Origin: Antitrichia curtipendula
Taxonomy: Eukaryota > Streptophyta > Bryopsida > Hypnales > Leucodontaceae
Assembly (NCBI GenBank): GCA_951230915.1
Contig: OX579641.1
Coordinates: forward strand, 22,608,254 to 22,672,253
DNA: 64,000 nucleotides
Reading direction: 5' to 3'
Under the pieces are notes generated by a model. The model was given only the letters and a program-made list of their open reading frames with translations. It was not told the origin of the DNA and did no database searches. Positions 39,214 through 51,215 of this stretch are shown here, in pieces (the first letter of the stretch is position 1; every line of letters begins with the position of its first letter). The position numbers and the translations under genes are program-made.

Positions 39214-40613
39214 TGTTAGATGGGTATTGATTAATATATCTACAATGAACATTTCACAAGCTAGTATCAAAGTGCCGTGCTCACATAGTTCTATATCTCT
39301 TAATACTTGTTGAACACTTGTTAGGATGAATTGTTCATTCTTCTAAAGTGAATTACTTACACTAGTAGAATCATGGGCCTCAAAGACTAGAGCTTACTAG
39401 TGAAATGGATTGGAGCAATGGTTGATTGAGTAGACATGAAGTCCATTTCAAGCCCATTTGATCTCTACAATAGCTCATGTCTCAAATTTAAATTCTAATC
39501 CAAATGTTGATCTAATCTATTTGCACTACTAGGAAGTAGTAATCGATCTAACAGAAAATCAACAACCGTTTGTTGTTTTGGACAGCATTGGACATAAATT
39601 GCAAATTTCAACAAATTTTTATATAAATGTGATTTCTGTTTTGTTGATCTGGGTACTATGCATTGTGAAAAAAAATTTAACCATTTTATTTTGGAATCTT
39701 TTAGAATAATAAGAAACCTTAAGAAATCTTTAGGAATCTTTGAGAATTTTTTGAAATCTTCTAAAATTTCCTTTAAAGTTTGAATTGTAATCAAACTATT
39801 TGAATTGAATTCAAGTTTGATTCAAATAAATAAATTTGATTAAATTCTAATTCAATTCCAATTGAATTTTCTTCATAATATAACCTAATTAGAATGCAAA
39901 CTTTTATTTCAATTAAAATGAATTCATATTTTTATTGTGAAATGTAATACAACAAGTAAAGTAAGTTTTAGAATTTTTTTGGTTGCTTCATTTTATAACA
40001 TGACTTTTCTAAGAGCACTTTTGAAATATTCTCATTTGAATTTGATTAGAATTCTATATTTTGAATCAAAATTATTCAAATTCAAAATAGTAAAAATTTT
40101 GAATTAGAGAATATTTGATTTAAAGTTCCAAACTATATATTTTTATCTAATTTTTTCAAAATTTTAACTTCAAAGTTTAAACTATTTAAGTTCTAATTTT
40201 TGTACTGTTCAAATTTAAATATATAGTTCCAAATTCAAATTGAACTATAGAAATTTGGACTATTTAAAATTTAAATTCTAACATTTTAACTATTCAAAAT
40301 TTAATTTAATTTACAAATAAACTATCAAAATTTTGAGTTTTGAACTACAAATAAAAATATTTAAATTTGATTTTTGGCCAAAGTACCTTCTAATAAAATG
40401 CTTCTCAATAAATCTTAACGTCTTAAAAAAACTTGAAAATTTTACCACAAAAATTAGACTCCAATGCAAAAGTTTTCCAACAATTTTTATGAAAAATGAA
40501 AAAATATGAATGAAAAAGTGGCCTCCAAAGTCAACTTAATTAAAAAGACACTAAAGTGACTAGCCTAGAAAGAATAAATTAAATTAAAATTTATTTGATG
40601 TACATGAAGATGT
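39214..40613. other. AT-rich intergenic DNA
   Basis: Highly AT-rich, with many runs built from TTCAAATT- and TTGAATT-type words between 39.7 and 40.35 kb. I see no gene, RNA gene or bounded element. Confidence 0.45.
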
Positions 40614-40680
40614 ATCTTTGGTGCAATGGTTGGGCGTTGGATCTCTATCCGTGAGGTTCAAATTAAGCTTGATCAACACT
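40614..40680 (+). repeat. tRNA-like (SINE-type) fragment
   Basis: TGGTGCAATGG fits a pol III A box, and about 35 bases on, GAGGTTCAAATTA resembles a B box that has lost its final C. The arms do not pair as a functional tRNA would. A decayed tRNA-derived SINE is the best guess. Confidence 0.3.
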
Positions 40681-40737
40681 GTTAGAAAATCCATGATCAA
40701 AATAATAGAAATCTAATTGAAATTTGTTGCTCATTTT

Positions 40738-40958
40738 TGTTGCACAATAGAAAACTAAACACAAAAAGGTAGCCACAACCAAAATACGCAAGAAAGATCA
40801 AGTATACATTAGAAGAAGAGCTTAAGCATAAATAAGGAGTGATAAGATGAAGAGTTTTCCTCTACTATTGGTTCAAAGAATTCCTATCTAATTCCTAGTT
40901 GACTATTCAACAATGATGAGTTGGAGAGAGCATTAAGATAATGATATATTTCTTAACA
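40738..40958 (-). mobile_element. Ty1/copia LTR, 3' LTR of a minus-strand element
   Basis: The stretch begins TGTTGCACAATAG and ends CTTAACA on the plus strand. It aligns along its whole length with 61494-61718. On the minus strand it reads TGTTAAG...ACA, the usual LTR ends. Immediately outside is ATTTT, which pairs with ATTTC beyond the other LTR as a likely 5-bp target duplication. Confidence 0.7.
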
Positions 40959-41259
40959 CTCTTACAAGCACTCTTAATTGCTTGACATAAACATTGATAT
41001 AAATTTTTATATACTATCATACATGGTAATTTTTGTAATCTTGCAAGATGTATGGTTGTTACTTCATTAAAACCTTATTTGGAAAAACCTTGATTATGGT
41101 CAAGGACAAAAATCACAAATGAAGGAAAAAAAATACAATTATACCTTTATCAATTCATTCTTACAATAAAATCTAGTAGAAAAATCTATAGAAGGATATC
41201 AAAGGTTTTTATAATTTTCATAATAAATATCTATTGAATTTCTTGCTCTAAAATATCAA

Positions 41260-42170
41260 GTCGCTGCATTTAAATGCCATGAACAAGTTGACAATGAAAG
41301 AGCCTTGGTAAGAAAATTAGCAAGATTATTAGTTGATGTAACTTTTTTGATTTCAAGAGCTTTCTCTGTAATGAAGTCATGGATATAACTAAAATATTTT
41401 GGATCAATTGATATGTTTGGATATGTTTGGTTTGATCATCTTCAACAAAATCCATTTACATTTGTGTAACACAAGCTTTGTTGTCTTCATATAAGATAGT
41501 TGGAGAATCATCATGTGATAATCTACAGTTTGTTCAAATAAATTTATCAATTGATCTCAACCAGATGCATTATCAAGATGCTTCATGTAAAGTAATAATT
41601 TTTGCATGATTGGATGGTGTTGTCGTTATTGTTTGATTTATCGATTTTCAAGATATTGCAGCTCCATATCGTAAAAAAACATAGTCAATTAAAGACTTGG
41701 TTGTTGCAGGGTCAAATTTATAGCTGACATCTGCATATTCAACCAATTTGGGATCTATAGACTGAATATAATGTAATCTCAAATCTTCAGTTCCTTTCAA
41801 ATAACTAAGGTGTTTAATATCATTTCAATGTCGTAATGTAGGACGAGAACTATGCCTAACAATGATACTAATTACAAATGCAATATCAAGCCTTGTAGAT
41901 GTAGTCAAATACAAAAGTGCTCCACCTGCAACGAAGTATGGATATTGTTCTTCAAGTGGTTCCTCCTCCTCACAAGGGCGATAAGGATCATCATCTTTGT
42001 TGCTACAAGTTACCATAGGTGTTAAGTGGATAGGCATTTATAATATTGAATCTTTTCAAGATTTGGTTGATATAAGTCATTTGTGAAAGAAAAATGTTGT
42101 CATTTTTCAAGTGAAGAACTTGTAGGTCAATGCAAAATGTAGTTTTGCAAAGCAATTTCATCTCAAATCA
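41260..42170 (-). pseudogene. Ty1/copia reverse transcriptase C-terminal end and RNase H, decayed
   Basis: On the minus strand, from about 42165 downward, typical copia blocks can be read: KTTFCIDLQVLHL, INQILKRFN, DDDPYRPCEEEEPLEEQYP, GALLYLTTSTRLDIAFV, RHSSRPTLRHWNDIKH, then RNase H words VEYADVSY, AISxKSINQ and, past two stops, CIWLRSIDKFI. Several stops and frame breaks are present, so it is dead. The nearby LTR at 40738-40958 places it at the 3' end of an element whose gag end is at 59.6-60.9 kb. Integrase and the front of RT are missing. Confidence 0.8.
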
Positions 42171-42249
42171 AGAACAAGGAATTTAATGGTTGCACTATAT
42201 GTTGATTTGGGCGTGTTAAAAAAAATATAGAAGCTTGAAATATTATATG

Positions 42250-44620
42250 CACTACTTTAAAGTTCATGGATGTATTCAATTCATCACCTTTCTTTCTAAT
42301 TTCCAAGGTAATCTTAAAGAAATGGGGCCTGCCCAGAATTTTAAGGAACTTCAATATCATGAATCATTAAATAAGTGAACGTTTTTTGTTTTTTTTAAAC
42401 ATACAAGTTGTAAATACTATACGCATTACTTTCAAATCCATGGCCGCATCCAATTCACCAACCATTTTTAAAAATTTTCATTGAAACCCAAAAAGAATGG
42501 GCTTGCATTAGAAGAAACCCATGTTTTTTTTTACGTTTAAAATTTGGATGTCAGAAAAACCATGGGCTTCTTCTAGTGTTGCCATGTATTTTAGAGAATG
42601 ACAAATGCATGAGTCACAAAATAAGTGCATGTGGTTTGTTTTTCAAAAACGTACAAGTTGTAAATATTCTACACATTACTTTCAAATCCATGGTTGCATT
42701 CAATTCACCACCCATTTTAAAAAATTTGCAATGGAATCTTTAAGAAATGGGCCTTGCTTTGTATTTTAATGAAAGACAAATTCAAGAGTCACAAAATAAG
42801 TGCACATGGGTGTGTTGAAAACCCTGTAGAAGTTGAAACTACTCTCTGCAATAGTTTTAAATCCATTACCGCAATCAATTCATCACCCATTTTTCTAACT
42901 TTCCAATGTAATGTGAAAGAAATGGGCTTGTTGTGGTTTTTGATGAATGGAAAATTCAAAAGTCATAATATAAGTACATGTGGATGTAAAAAAAAAGGGT
43001 ACAATTTGAAATTCCTCAATAGACATTTCATTTTTAACTTCTAGAACTTTTACAACACATCCAGGCACGTGCAGTTAATTTATGACTCTTGAAGTTGTCT
43101 TTCATTAATATACAAGGCAGGGCCCATTTCTTTAAGATTCCATTGCATATTAAGAAAACATAGGTGATGGATTTAATTAAGCCATGGATTTGAAAGTAAT
43201 GCATAGAGTATTTTCAACTTGTACATTTTTTAAATACACGCGTGTATACTTATTATATGACTCATGAGATTGGAGTTCCTTAAAAAACAAGGCAGCTCCA
43301 TTTCATTAAGAGTACTTTGGAAATTAAAACAAATGGATGGTGAATTGAATGCGTCCATGGATTTGAAAGTAATATGTTAGTAGAGAACTTACAACTTGTA
43401 CGTTTTTGAAAAACAAACCACGTGCACTTATTTTGTGACTCATGTATTTGTCATTTTCTAAAATATAGGGCATACCCACTTTTTTCGAGTTCCATTGCAA
43501 AATTTAAAAAATGGGTGGTGAATTGAATGCGGCCATGGATTTGAAAGTAATCCCTAGAGTATTTTTAACTTGTACATTTTTTTTAAAACTCCCACGTGCA
43601 CTTATTTTGTGACTCATGCATTTGTCATTCTCTAAATACGGGGCAAGTCCATTCTTTTTGGGTTTCAATTGAAATTAGAAAAAATGGGTGGTGAAATGAA
43701 TGCGGCCATGGATTTAAAAGTAATGTATAGAGTATTTCCAACTTGTACGTTTTTTAAGAAACACCCACGTGCACTTATTTTATGATTCATGCATTTGTCA
43801 TTCTCTAAAATACAGGGCAGACCCACTCTTTTCGGGTTCCATTGTAAAATTTAAAAAATGGGTGGTGAATTGAATGCGGCCATGGATTTTAAAGTAATCC
43901 CTAGAGTATTTACAACTTGTACATTTTTTTTAAAACTCCCACGTGCACTTATTTTGTGACTCATGCATTTGTCATTCTCAAAAATAGAAGGTAGACTCAT
44001 TCTTTTTGGGTTCCATTGCAAATTTTTTTTAAAAGGGTGGTGAATTGAATGCGGCCATGGATTTGAAAGTATTGCGGAGAGTATTTCCAACTTCTACATA
44101 TTTTTTAACACACACACGTGTATTTATTTTATGGCTGTCTCATGGGATTGGAGTTCCTTAATATATAAGGCAGACCCCAATTTTGTAAGATTACATTGCA
44201 AATTAAAAAAAAGGGTGATGAATTGAATGCAACCATGGATTCAAAAGTAATGGAAAGAATATTTCTAGCTTGTACAATTTTTTTTTAACACACACACATG
44301 CAATTATTTTATGACTCATGAGATTAGAATTCCTTAAAATACAAGGCAGACACCATTCCTTTAAGACTACTTTGGAAATTTAAAAAAATGGGGTGATGAA
44401 TTGAATGTGGCCATAGATTTGAAAATATTGCAAATAGTATTTCTAACTTCTACATTAATTTTAATTCCCGGACATTCACTTTTTTTATGACTCATGAGAT
44501 TGGAGTTCCCTAAAATACAAGGCAGGCCCCATTTCTTTAAGATTACTTTGGAAGTTAAAGAAAATGGAATGCGGCCATGGATTTGAAAGTAATGCGAAGA
44601 GTAATTATTTGTTTTAAATT
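42250..44620. repeat. Inverted array of ~175-bp satellite-like units (about 4 inverted + 9 direct copies)
   Basis: An anchor word CCATGGATTTGAAAGTA recurs at 43182, 43355, 43533, 43706, 43880, 44055, 44233, 44411 and 44575, giving spacings of 164-178 bp. Its reverse complement recurs at 42264, 42438, 42688 and 42863, with spacing 174-175 except for one 250-bp step that contains a small hairpin insertion. Orientation flips near 43.05 kb. Other unit words are TGGTGAATTGAATGCGGCC, CAACTTGTACATTTTTT, the palindrome CACGTG, and TGACTCATG. Units are diverged, so this is an old array. Confidence 0.85.
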
Positions 44621-46094
44621 TATGATCATTATGACTTCAAAATGATTAGGAATGAAACATGGGGATATAGTATTTCCATTGAACTATTCATTTTATTTGA
44701 ATCCCTTTTATTCCCACATTCATTTTTTTGAAAATTGCAAATAACTTCAATTTTTATTTAATCAAATTGGTTACTTAGTAAAAGTACAAATGTACAATGA
44801 ACTCACAATATAATTGGGTAGTGTGTAAATAATTTTTATTTACACAACCATAAATTTTGGTATGGAAGGCTTATTTTATGGAATGAGGTTAGTAAATAAT
44901 GAAGATTTTTTTATTTATTAATCTAGTAGACAATATATTTATAAGGTTAATGATGCTATATATATGGCTTTCATGTGTAGGAGCCATAATGCTCTAGTCC
45001 TCTTTTCAGAAGAATAAATATTTGTGATGCTTAAGTTGAACTATAATGATTAAATTTTCTTCTTGTAAGAATAAGTAATTATGATGCTTTGAGCTATAAT
45101 GGTTAGAATTTGCTATGATGCTCTTAAAATCTAAATGATTATTGCAGCCAATCATGATGTTTTGCTAACCCCTTATAAGAAAATGGATACATTTCTAATT
45201 TTATAAAAAAAATCTTCAAAATCCTTTAAAGTGATACAAGCCAAAAAAATGTAGAAGCTGCAAATTTTTTAAATATTCCTTTACGTTTGATGAGCATATT
45301 CAATGCCAACTTTTCAAAAAAATGTATAATGACTAATGGACTATGGATTTGGTCTTTTAAGATACACTAGTGTGCTCATTGTTTTTTCCTAATCTCTTTT
45401 GTCTTGGCAATTTTTTTTTGATTAGGAATTGTATGACATGTATTTGTTATATATTTATTTAATATGTAATTTTTTTTTGCCCTTATAGAATTTATTAAAA
45501 AAAATTGCACGCTTATTTTTTTAGGAAATATGTTACATTTTGGAAAGAATGGAAACTATTCAAATAATTTTGTTACTATTAATATAGGAAGAAGTTCTGA
45601 AAATTATTAATCTATGAAGCAAATCCTAGACCAAGTTCTTATAACAAAAATTGCAAAGGAAAAAAACAACATTTGTAATGAGATGTACAAAATCGTTGTT
45701 TAAACTCAATTTAAGGTTTAGGTGATGACAACAAGGCAGTGATGACTTGTAACGAAACTCAAGTTCTAGAAAATGAAATTGAAAGACGAGAGTCTAAAAC
45801 CTCAAAATCATCATAATTGTATATATCTAGTACTACTCGAAATTTGAATTTCTCTAGTACACAATGATTTCAATTAAACATACTTGAGTATAAACACCAA
45901 CTTAAGCAGCTTTTAAAGACCTCTAATCTCTTAGTTAATCTGCATTTACTTTGTAGTGACTTGTTTTGGTGAGAGAGAGAGTTGCAAAACTTGTCTTCGT
46001 GTAGAATAAACGTTCACTGATTTCTCTAGAGATTGTCGAAAAAGGTGTGAGTGGCCTTAGTCTAGCTTTTTGTTGTATGTGCAAGGTGTGAGTA
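44621..46094. other. AT-rich spacer and 5' flank of the acidic ORF
   Basis: No gene or bounded repeat is seen. A short GAGAGAGAGAG tract near 45972 lies about 120 bp before the ORF at 46095 and could belong to its leader. Confidence 0.4.
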
Positions 46095-46610
46095 ATGGCT
46101 GGATTTGAGAGTGATGGTACTAGCTGCTATTCCAATGTGACTGAAGCGGTGCCCAACCCGAGAGACGTGAGGAAGAAGAAAAGGAAGTTTGAAGCTGCAT
46201 TTCCAACTTCTTCTTCCTCCATTTTTGAGAATCCATCCAACACGGATGAAGAGCCGTACACAAGTAGTGAAGGTTCCTTTTTATGGAAATCTGATTTAGA
46301 GTTAGAGGAATCCAACCATGAAGATGACACTGATGAGGAGAAGAATGCGCTAATTTTGGATGTCCTAATGGAACAAGACGAATCCGACAATGAAGATGCT
46401 ACCAGCGAGGAGGAGGACCCACTTTCTTGGGAGTGCGAAATAAACATGAAATATTTTGATCAAGAAGGGGACACCAACAATGCGGATAAGGAAGAAGATG
46501 GAGAGGTAGACAAGAATGTGGTTCACCATGGTTTCTTCAATTGGAATTGGAACTCGAAGTTTGATTACGACTCAGACAGCTACAAGCTTAGTTTGATTGA
46601 TGATTTTTAG
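46095..46610 (+). CDS. Acidic orphan protein, 171 aa, single exon
   Basis: An uninterrupted ORF starting MAGFESDG with a favourable start context (GAGTAATGGC). Composition is strongly acidic (runs such as EEDPLSWECE and DTDEEKNALILD). One basic stretch, RKKKRKFE at residues ~20-27, could be a nuclear localisation signal. The C terminus is rich in W, N and D. The opposite strand is also open over part of it, a by-product of GA-rich codons. I do not recognise a family. It sits in a transposon-rich interval, so it may be a lineage-specific gene or part of a mobile element. Confidence 0.5.
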   Translation: MAGFESDGTSCYSNVTEAVPNPRDVRKKKRKFEAAFPTSSSSIFENPSNTDEEPYTSSEGSFLWKSDLELEESNHEDDTDEEKNALILDVLMEQDESDNEDATSEEEDPLSWECEINMKYFDQEGDTNNADKEEDGEVDKNVVHHGFFNWNWNSKFDYDSDSYKLSLIDDF

Positions 46611-47373
46611 AATTGCAGAAACTCTAACTAGTTCAATTCCCATTTTCTGGACACACTATAGTGGCATGAATTTTTTTGGCACCTGTTGAGTCAGTTTTTT
46701 TAACAAATAGAGTGAGCCATTGCATTTAAAAACCCCACAATACTAGACAGCAAAGCCACGGAGGTGAATCAAGGGATTTTTTAAGAACATTCTGCATTGA
46801 TTTAGAGCATTTTTGGACTTGAACAAAGAAACTCTATTTACGTGACTTGTCATTAAGAATACGAAATTCTGGAATAGTAGCTATAACAACCTTTTAGTGA
46901 AGAGTCGTTGATGACTTTTAATAGCTGAAGGAATGTTTACATCTTCTCGACAATTTTTGCAACACCGAAAAGGCAAAAGCGCTTGAGACTCTAAAAATGA
47001 AAATTGCCGTCACGCGATTTTTTCCTTTGCGCTCATTCTTCCCACCTTCCATCTCTCTCTCTCACATTCCGTCAAGTCATTCATTATTTTTTTATATTGT
47101 TCTTGGATAAGCCGGAGTTGGTTTTTGTTCTTGCGTTAGAAGTGTTGCGATTTCATGTGTTGCGATTTCATGGCGAGCCTTGTCGAGATCAAACAGAAGT
47201 ATAGAACTGTTTAGAAGGATTGCATTCTTCCTGTCCAAACTACAAAGAACACTTGTGGAATGACAGTTATTTCGTTTTTGCTTGCACTCTTCATTCTGGG
47301 TCTCTATGAGGACATGCAGTTTTGCTATCACTGTTGCCATGTAAGATATAGACATTATTCTCCTTTTCTCCGA

Positions 47374-48552
47374 TTATCCTCGGGTCGAAGATAATATATG
47401 TTTTTCTTATAGTGGTCTGCTATATAAATTATCCTTGATTAGAAGGTATATACATTATTTCATTTAATTCAGTAATAGATAGAGATAGACACCATTAGGT
47501 CTATACATGTTATCTTCAACTCGAGGATAATTACATGTAGAAATAGTTGTATCTCCAATTTTCCATGGACTATCCACAATAGAATAGTGACAACAAAATA
47601 ATTACAATGGAATAAGCACAATTGAGTAAATTTAACGGAATGGGCAGAGCGGACTAATTTTATCTATGCACATTACCCTCGATCTGAGGATAAATTATAT
47701 TATATTTTGGATATAATTATATTATGGGTTATGTCTTAGATTATGCTCGACTCGAAGATAATTATATTGGTTGTTTTTTGTAGAGGTACATATAGAGGTT
47801 TGCACCTTAACAAACAATTATTCTTAACTCAAAGATACATTCTCAATATATTTAAACATGATTGGTCATGAATGAGTTAAATAAAACGGGTACTCTAGAA
47901 GTGAACAACCTCATTATTTGGTCATTTATCTTTATGGGTGAAACTTATTTTCTCTTTTATCCTCGTGTCAAGGTTAATAACATTGGGGTGTAGTCACTAT
48001 TAAGGTAAATATTTTTAGCATAGAATCATTGTCAAGTAGTCAGTTTAAGTGAATTGTGTTGATATTGTACAATATTGTAGTAGTGACAAATGTCGGCGAT
48101 TGTAGAATTCTCTTGTCACTAATAGGATATTGTTATGGATTGTATTGTTGGCCTCAATTTTAACAAATAAGTTTAGTAGTATTACCCTCGACTCGAGGAT
48201 GATTTCATTAATGTCCTTAATGTTACAAGAATTACAAATTTAAATTCATATATGTGGATGGACTCTGTTAGGTTAATAATATACAATCACTTACTTCCTA
48301 CCTTATTTATCTTCGGGTAGTTGAATAATCTTCATACGGTAATGAAGTTCTAGTTAGTCACTACTTAAGTTTGATTTTCTAATGCTCTCGGGGATGTAGA
48401 ATTTAATTTTAATCTTTATCAATATGTTATTAAGTTTTTGGTCTGTTTGTGAACATCATTTATTTAATGTCCGAGGTTTTAAGCCGCATTCGTAGAGTCA
48501 GTTACATGTGCGTAAATTATTTTCAATAGTTTATCCTCGATTTGAGGATATC
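47374..48552. repeat. Array of ten imperfect palindromes, consensus TATCCTCGA-n-TCGAGGATA
   Basis: Copies are centred at about 47384, 47440, 47520, 47684, 47753, 47827, 47967, 48190, 48317 and 48541. The clearest are ACCCTCGACTCGAGGAT at 48184, TATCCTCGATTTGAGGATA at 48532 and TATGCTCGACTCGAAGATA at 47743. Spacing is irregular (56-224 bp) and the sequence between copies is unrelated, so this is not a simple tandem repeat. The array ends about 80 bp before the broken DUF7869-like frame. A GTAAGAT donor at 47341 and a TGTCGCAG acceptor at 48630 would put it inside one intron. Confidence 0.8.
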
Positions 48553-48632
48553 ATTTATATAAAATGTCCGATGGAAACGAATAGATTATGTTTTCTTTAG
48601 CTATAACTAATGTATGTTTTTAATGTCGCAGA

Positions 48633-51215
48633 ATGGACACTCCTATTACAAACAAGTTTGCAGTTCCGGTGCTAGCCTTGCCACTAGGTGTGGCACCCTG
48701 TGAGGGTGTCCCTTGTACTTGTTGGTATACTAAAGGCGTTACACTTACAAATGAAGATGGAGTGGAGGTCGCTAAAGGAATTTGCCATAGCATGGATGTG
48801 GACCTTGTCATCGACATGGACGGGAAAACGCTTGGCGATGATCAGGTCGCAATTTAGATTGCATAATCTTTGTGTGAGGTCGAAGTTCCATCAACATGGA
48901 TGTGGTCAATGCACTCTTGGCTGATTTCAAGGGTCTATCTCAATGGTGCCAGTTTGTATGACCATGATCAAACTTATATCTTCAAAGCCGCAGTCCATGC
49001 ATCTAATTCCTGCGTTTGGGTCGGAGTTCGTTCATACGAGACCTCTCGGGAGAGGAATGAACCAAACAAGCCTCCCATGAAAGAAGCTCTCCTCACCCCG
49101 CAAGCAATCGCTGAGGACCTGAGGTGTCTTCGAAGATTTGTTGCCTGAAGAACTGCTTGCAACCATTTCCGCGTGGATAGATTCAAGCTATTTGGTCTCT
49201 AATTCATGTGGACGGTGGAGTGAAATTACGTAAACCGCGTCTGCTTGACATGCACAAACAAATCCACCCTGTTGCCAATAGAAAAGATATGATCACTTTG
49301 TCTCATCATGAAGTTTGCCCCAATGCTTGGTCCATCATCCATGGAGTATCGAGAGCAACCTTCTACAGATACAAAGATATGTCAAAAGAGGATGTGCAAT
49401 TGGAGCACCATGGTAATCTTGGGTTGAAGAAACCATGGACACATACTGTACAAGCAACGGCCACACTTCAATTGCATCTCGAGAGGAATGCAGACCAAAT
49501 GCCTTACAAATCAAAGACACTTCAGTCAGGAGAGAAAGTTCCATCCATGGTCCTGACTTCATCATTTCAGTGGAGCGATGCTTTGCCGGAGATCAACAAC
49601 ATCTATTCGATGTTTCAATTGCAAAATATTTCAGCAAGCAGCTTGAGCAACATTCAGCGTTGATCTTTTCCAAAATTCGCTCCAAAGGTTCGTGGTGACA
49701 ATTTTGCTCATTGTGGGATTTGTGATAAATTCAAGCAACTGAGGAGCGCTTGCACTCCACTTTCATGGGCTCAAAAAGTGTGAACTAAGAAATTGAAGAC
49801 CCACCTAGCGAGACAACATGCACATAGGGAGCTATATTATGCAAACCGTCTGATGTCTGAGAAGTATCCAAAAAAGGTTCTAACCATAATTCACGACAAA
49901 ATAGATCACTCTAAGACGGCTTCTCCCCATTACTCCCATAAAAACAAGGAGACTGATTCTTTCATGAAGTTGCCTATTGCTATTATGGGCATGATTGCGC
50001 ACGGTCATGGAGATGTAAGATATGTGCACTATGGCTTGGACATCTTTCCGACGGACTCCAACCACATTGTAGGCTCTATTACAAAATTGTTGCAAGATCT
50101 TGAGTCTGAACCAAGGTTTTCGTCACGTCAGTTGTTTGTTGTGAATGATTTGACTCCAAAATTGTCCAAAGCCATATTAGAAGGCTCAGAGATTTGTATG
50201 GAATCCCTCCCTCCTCGTTCCAAGGAGATGGTTGAATCTCAATGTCTTCCTCTAACATTGACTCTGCAGCTCAACAATGCCTTCGGGGACAACAAGAATT
50301 GGTGGATTTTTGCCTTTTATTCTCTCCTTGTATACAGAGTCATTTTTCGTGAAGTATACATCAATTTCCTCATTGTTGGACACACTCACAAAGACATCGA
50401 TGCTCTGTTTGGTCGTTGGAGCACCATGTTGAAGACAAATGACTACCTTACAGTTCCAAGGCTGATGAAGTCCTTCATGGATTGCGAAACACAAGCCATA
50501 ATTCCTCATCTCATTGAGGAGGTTCTTGATTTCAAACGATACGTGGAAGGATGCTTGCATACAAGCGATGATTTTCTACAGGGCCATTCCCAAGCCCAAC
50601 AGTTCAAGTTCTATAAAGACTCGAATGGGCGGCCCTTAATGCAATACAAAATTCTTTGTACGGACGTGGATTGGTTGCCAAAAGAAGGCGGGGGAATTTG
50701 TTTGTGGAAGGAGACAATAGATGGGCATCCCAAAGTTCCTTTGGGGCAATCTATAACGTTTGGCACCGCAAGTAATGCGTTGCTTTGATGAGGTTTGCAA
50801 GGATTTAGATGGATACATTGATTTGTAGAGAACAATGGCTAACCAAGACTTGTCTGGAGAGTTTCCAAGGAAGAATGAGATAGTGATAAAATATTGGGGA
50901 GGTGTGAGAAGCGCTTTGCAAGAACCACTTGCGTCCCATGAGGCATTGCGGGATAGATTTTGGCCAAATTCTATAGTCATTAATGAAGAGGAAGACCAAT
51001 ACCAAGACGATGGCACAATGCGTAAGGAATTTGTGGAAGATGCACCCTTTGTTGGACGTAGGCATGACTGTCCACGTGCTTCTTTCCGTGTTGCTCGTGA
51101 TGTGTTTGTGGGTTACTTTGTTACAGTTTGTCATGAGGATGACCCTCGTCTATTTTGGCTTGCAAGGGCACTTACAAATCCTAGTCCAAATTCAGGACAT
51201 GTCAATTACATTTAA
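48633..51215 (+). pseudogene. Broken DUF7869-like transposon-type gene
   Basis: The frame from 48633 (VPVLALPLGVAPCEGVPC, VAKGICHSMDVDLVID) runs through two stops near 48855-48866 into EVEVPSTWMWSMHSW. After breaks it continues at 49208 (SRATFYRYKDM), through CGICDKFKQLRSACTPLSW, another stop at about 49780, then a 331-codon open block 49793-50788: KVLTIIHDKIDHSKTASP, MGMIAHGHGDVRYVHYGLD, DSNHIVGSITKLLQDLE, FLIVGHTHKDIDALFGRW, IPHLIEEVLDFKRYVEG, WLPKEGGGICLWKE. A frameshift near 50765 leads to MANQDLSGEFPRKNEI. The HTHxDIDALF signature and layout match DUF7869-type proteins, multicopy and probably transposon-borne; I recall this family but could not check it. It cannot encode the full product. 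Confidence 0.65.

Noticed and set aside
40614..40680. Functional tRNA gene
   Set aside because: A-box-like and B-box-like words are present, but the acceptor and anticodon arms do not pair.
42250..44620. CRISPR-like array because of the regular spacing
   Set aside because: Units are ~175 bp without short conserved repeats and unique spacers, and the host is a plant; it is a diverged satellite.
48633..48924. Short intact gene
   Set aside because: The same frame continues past two stops into related coding words, so it is the front of a broken gene.
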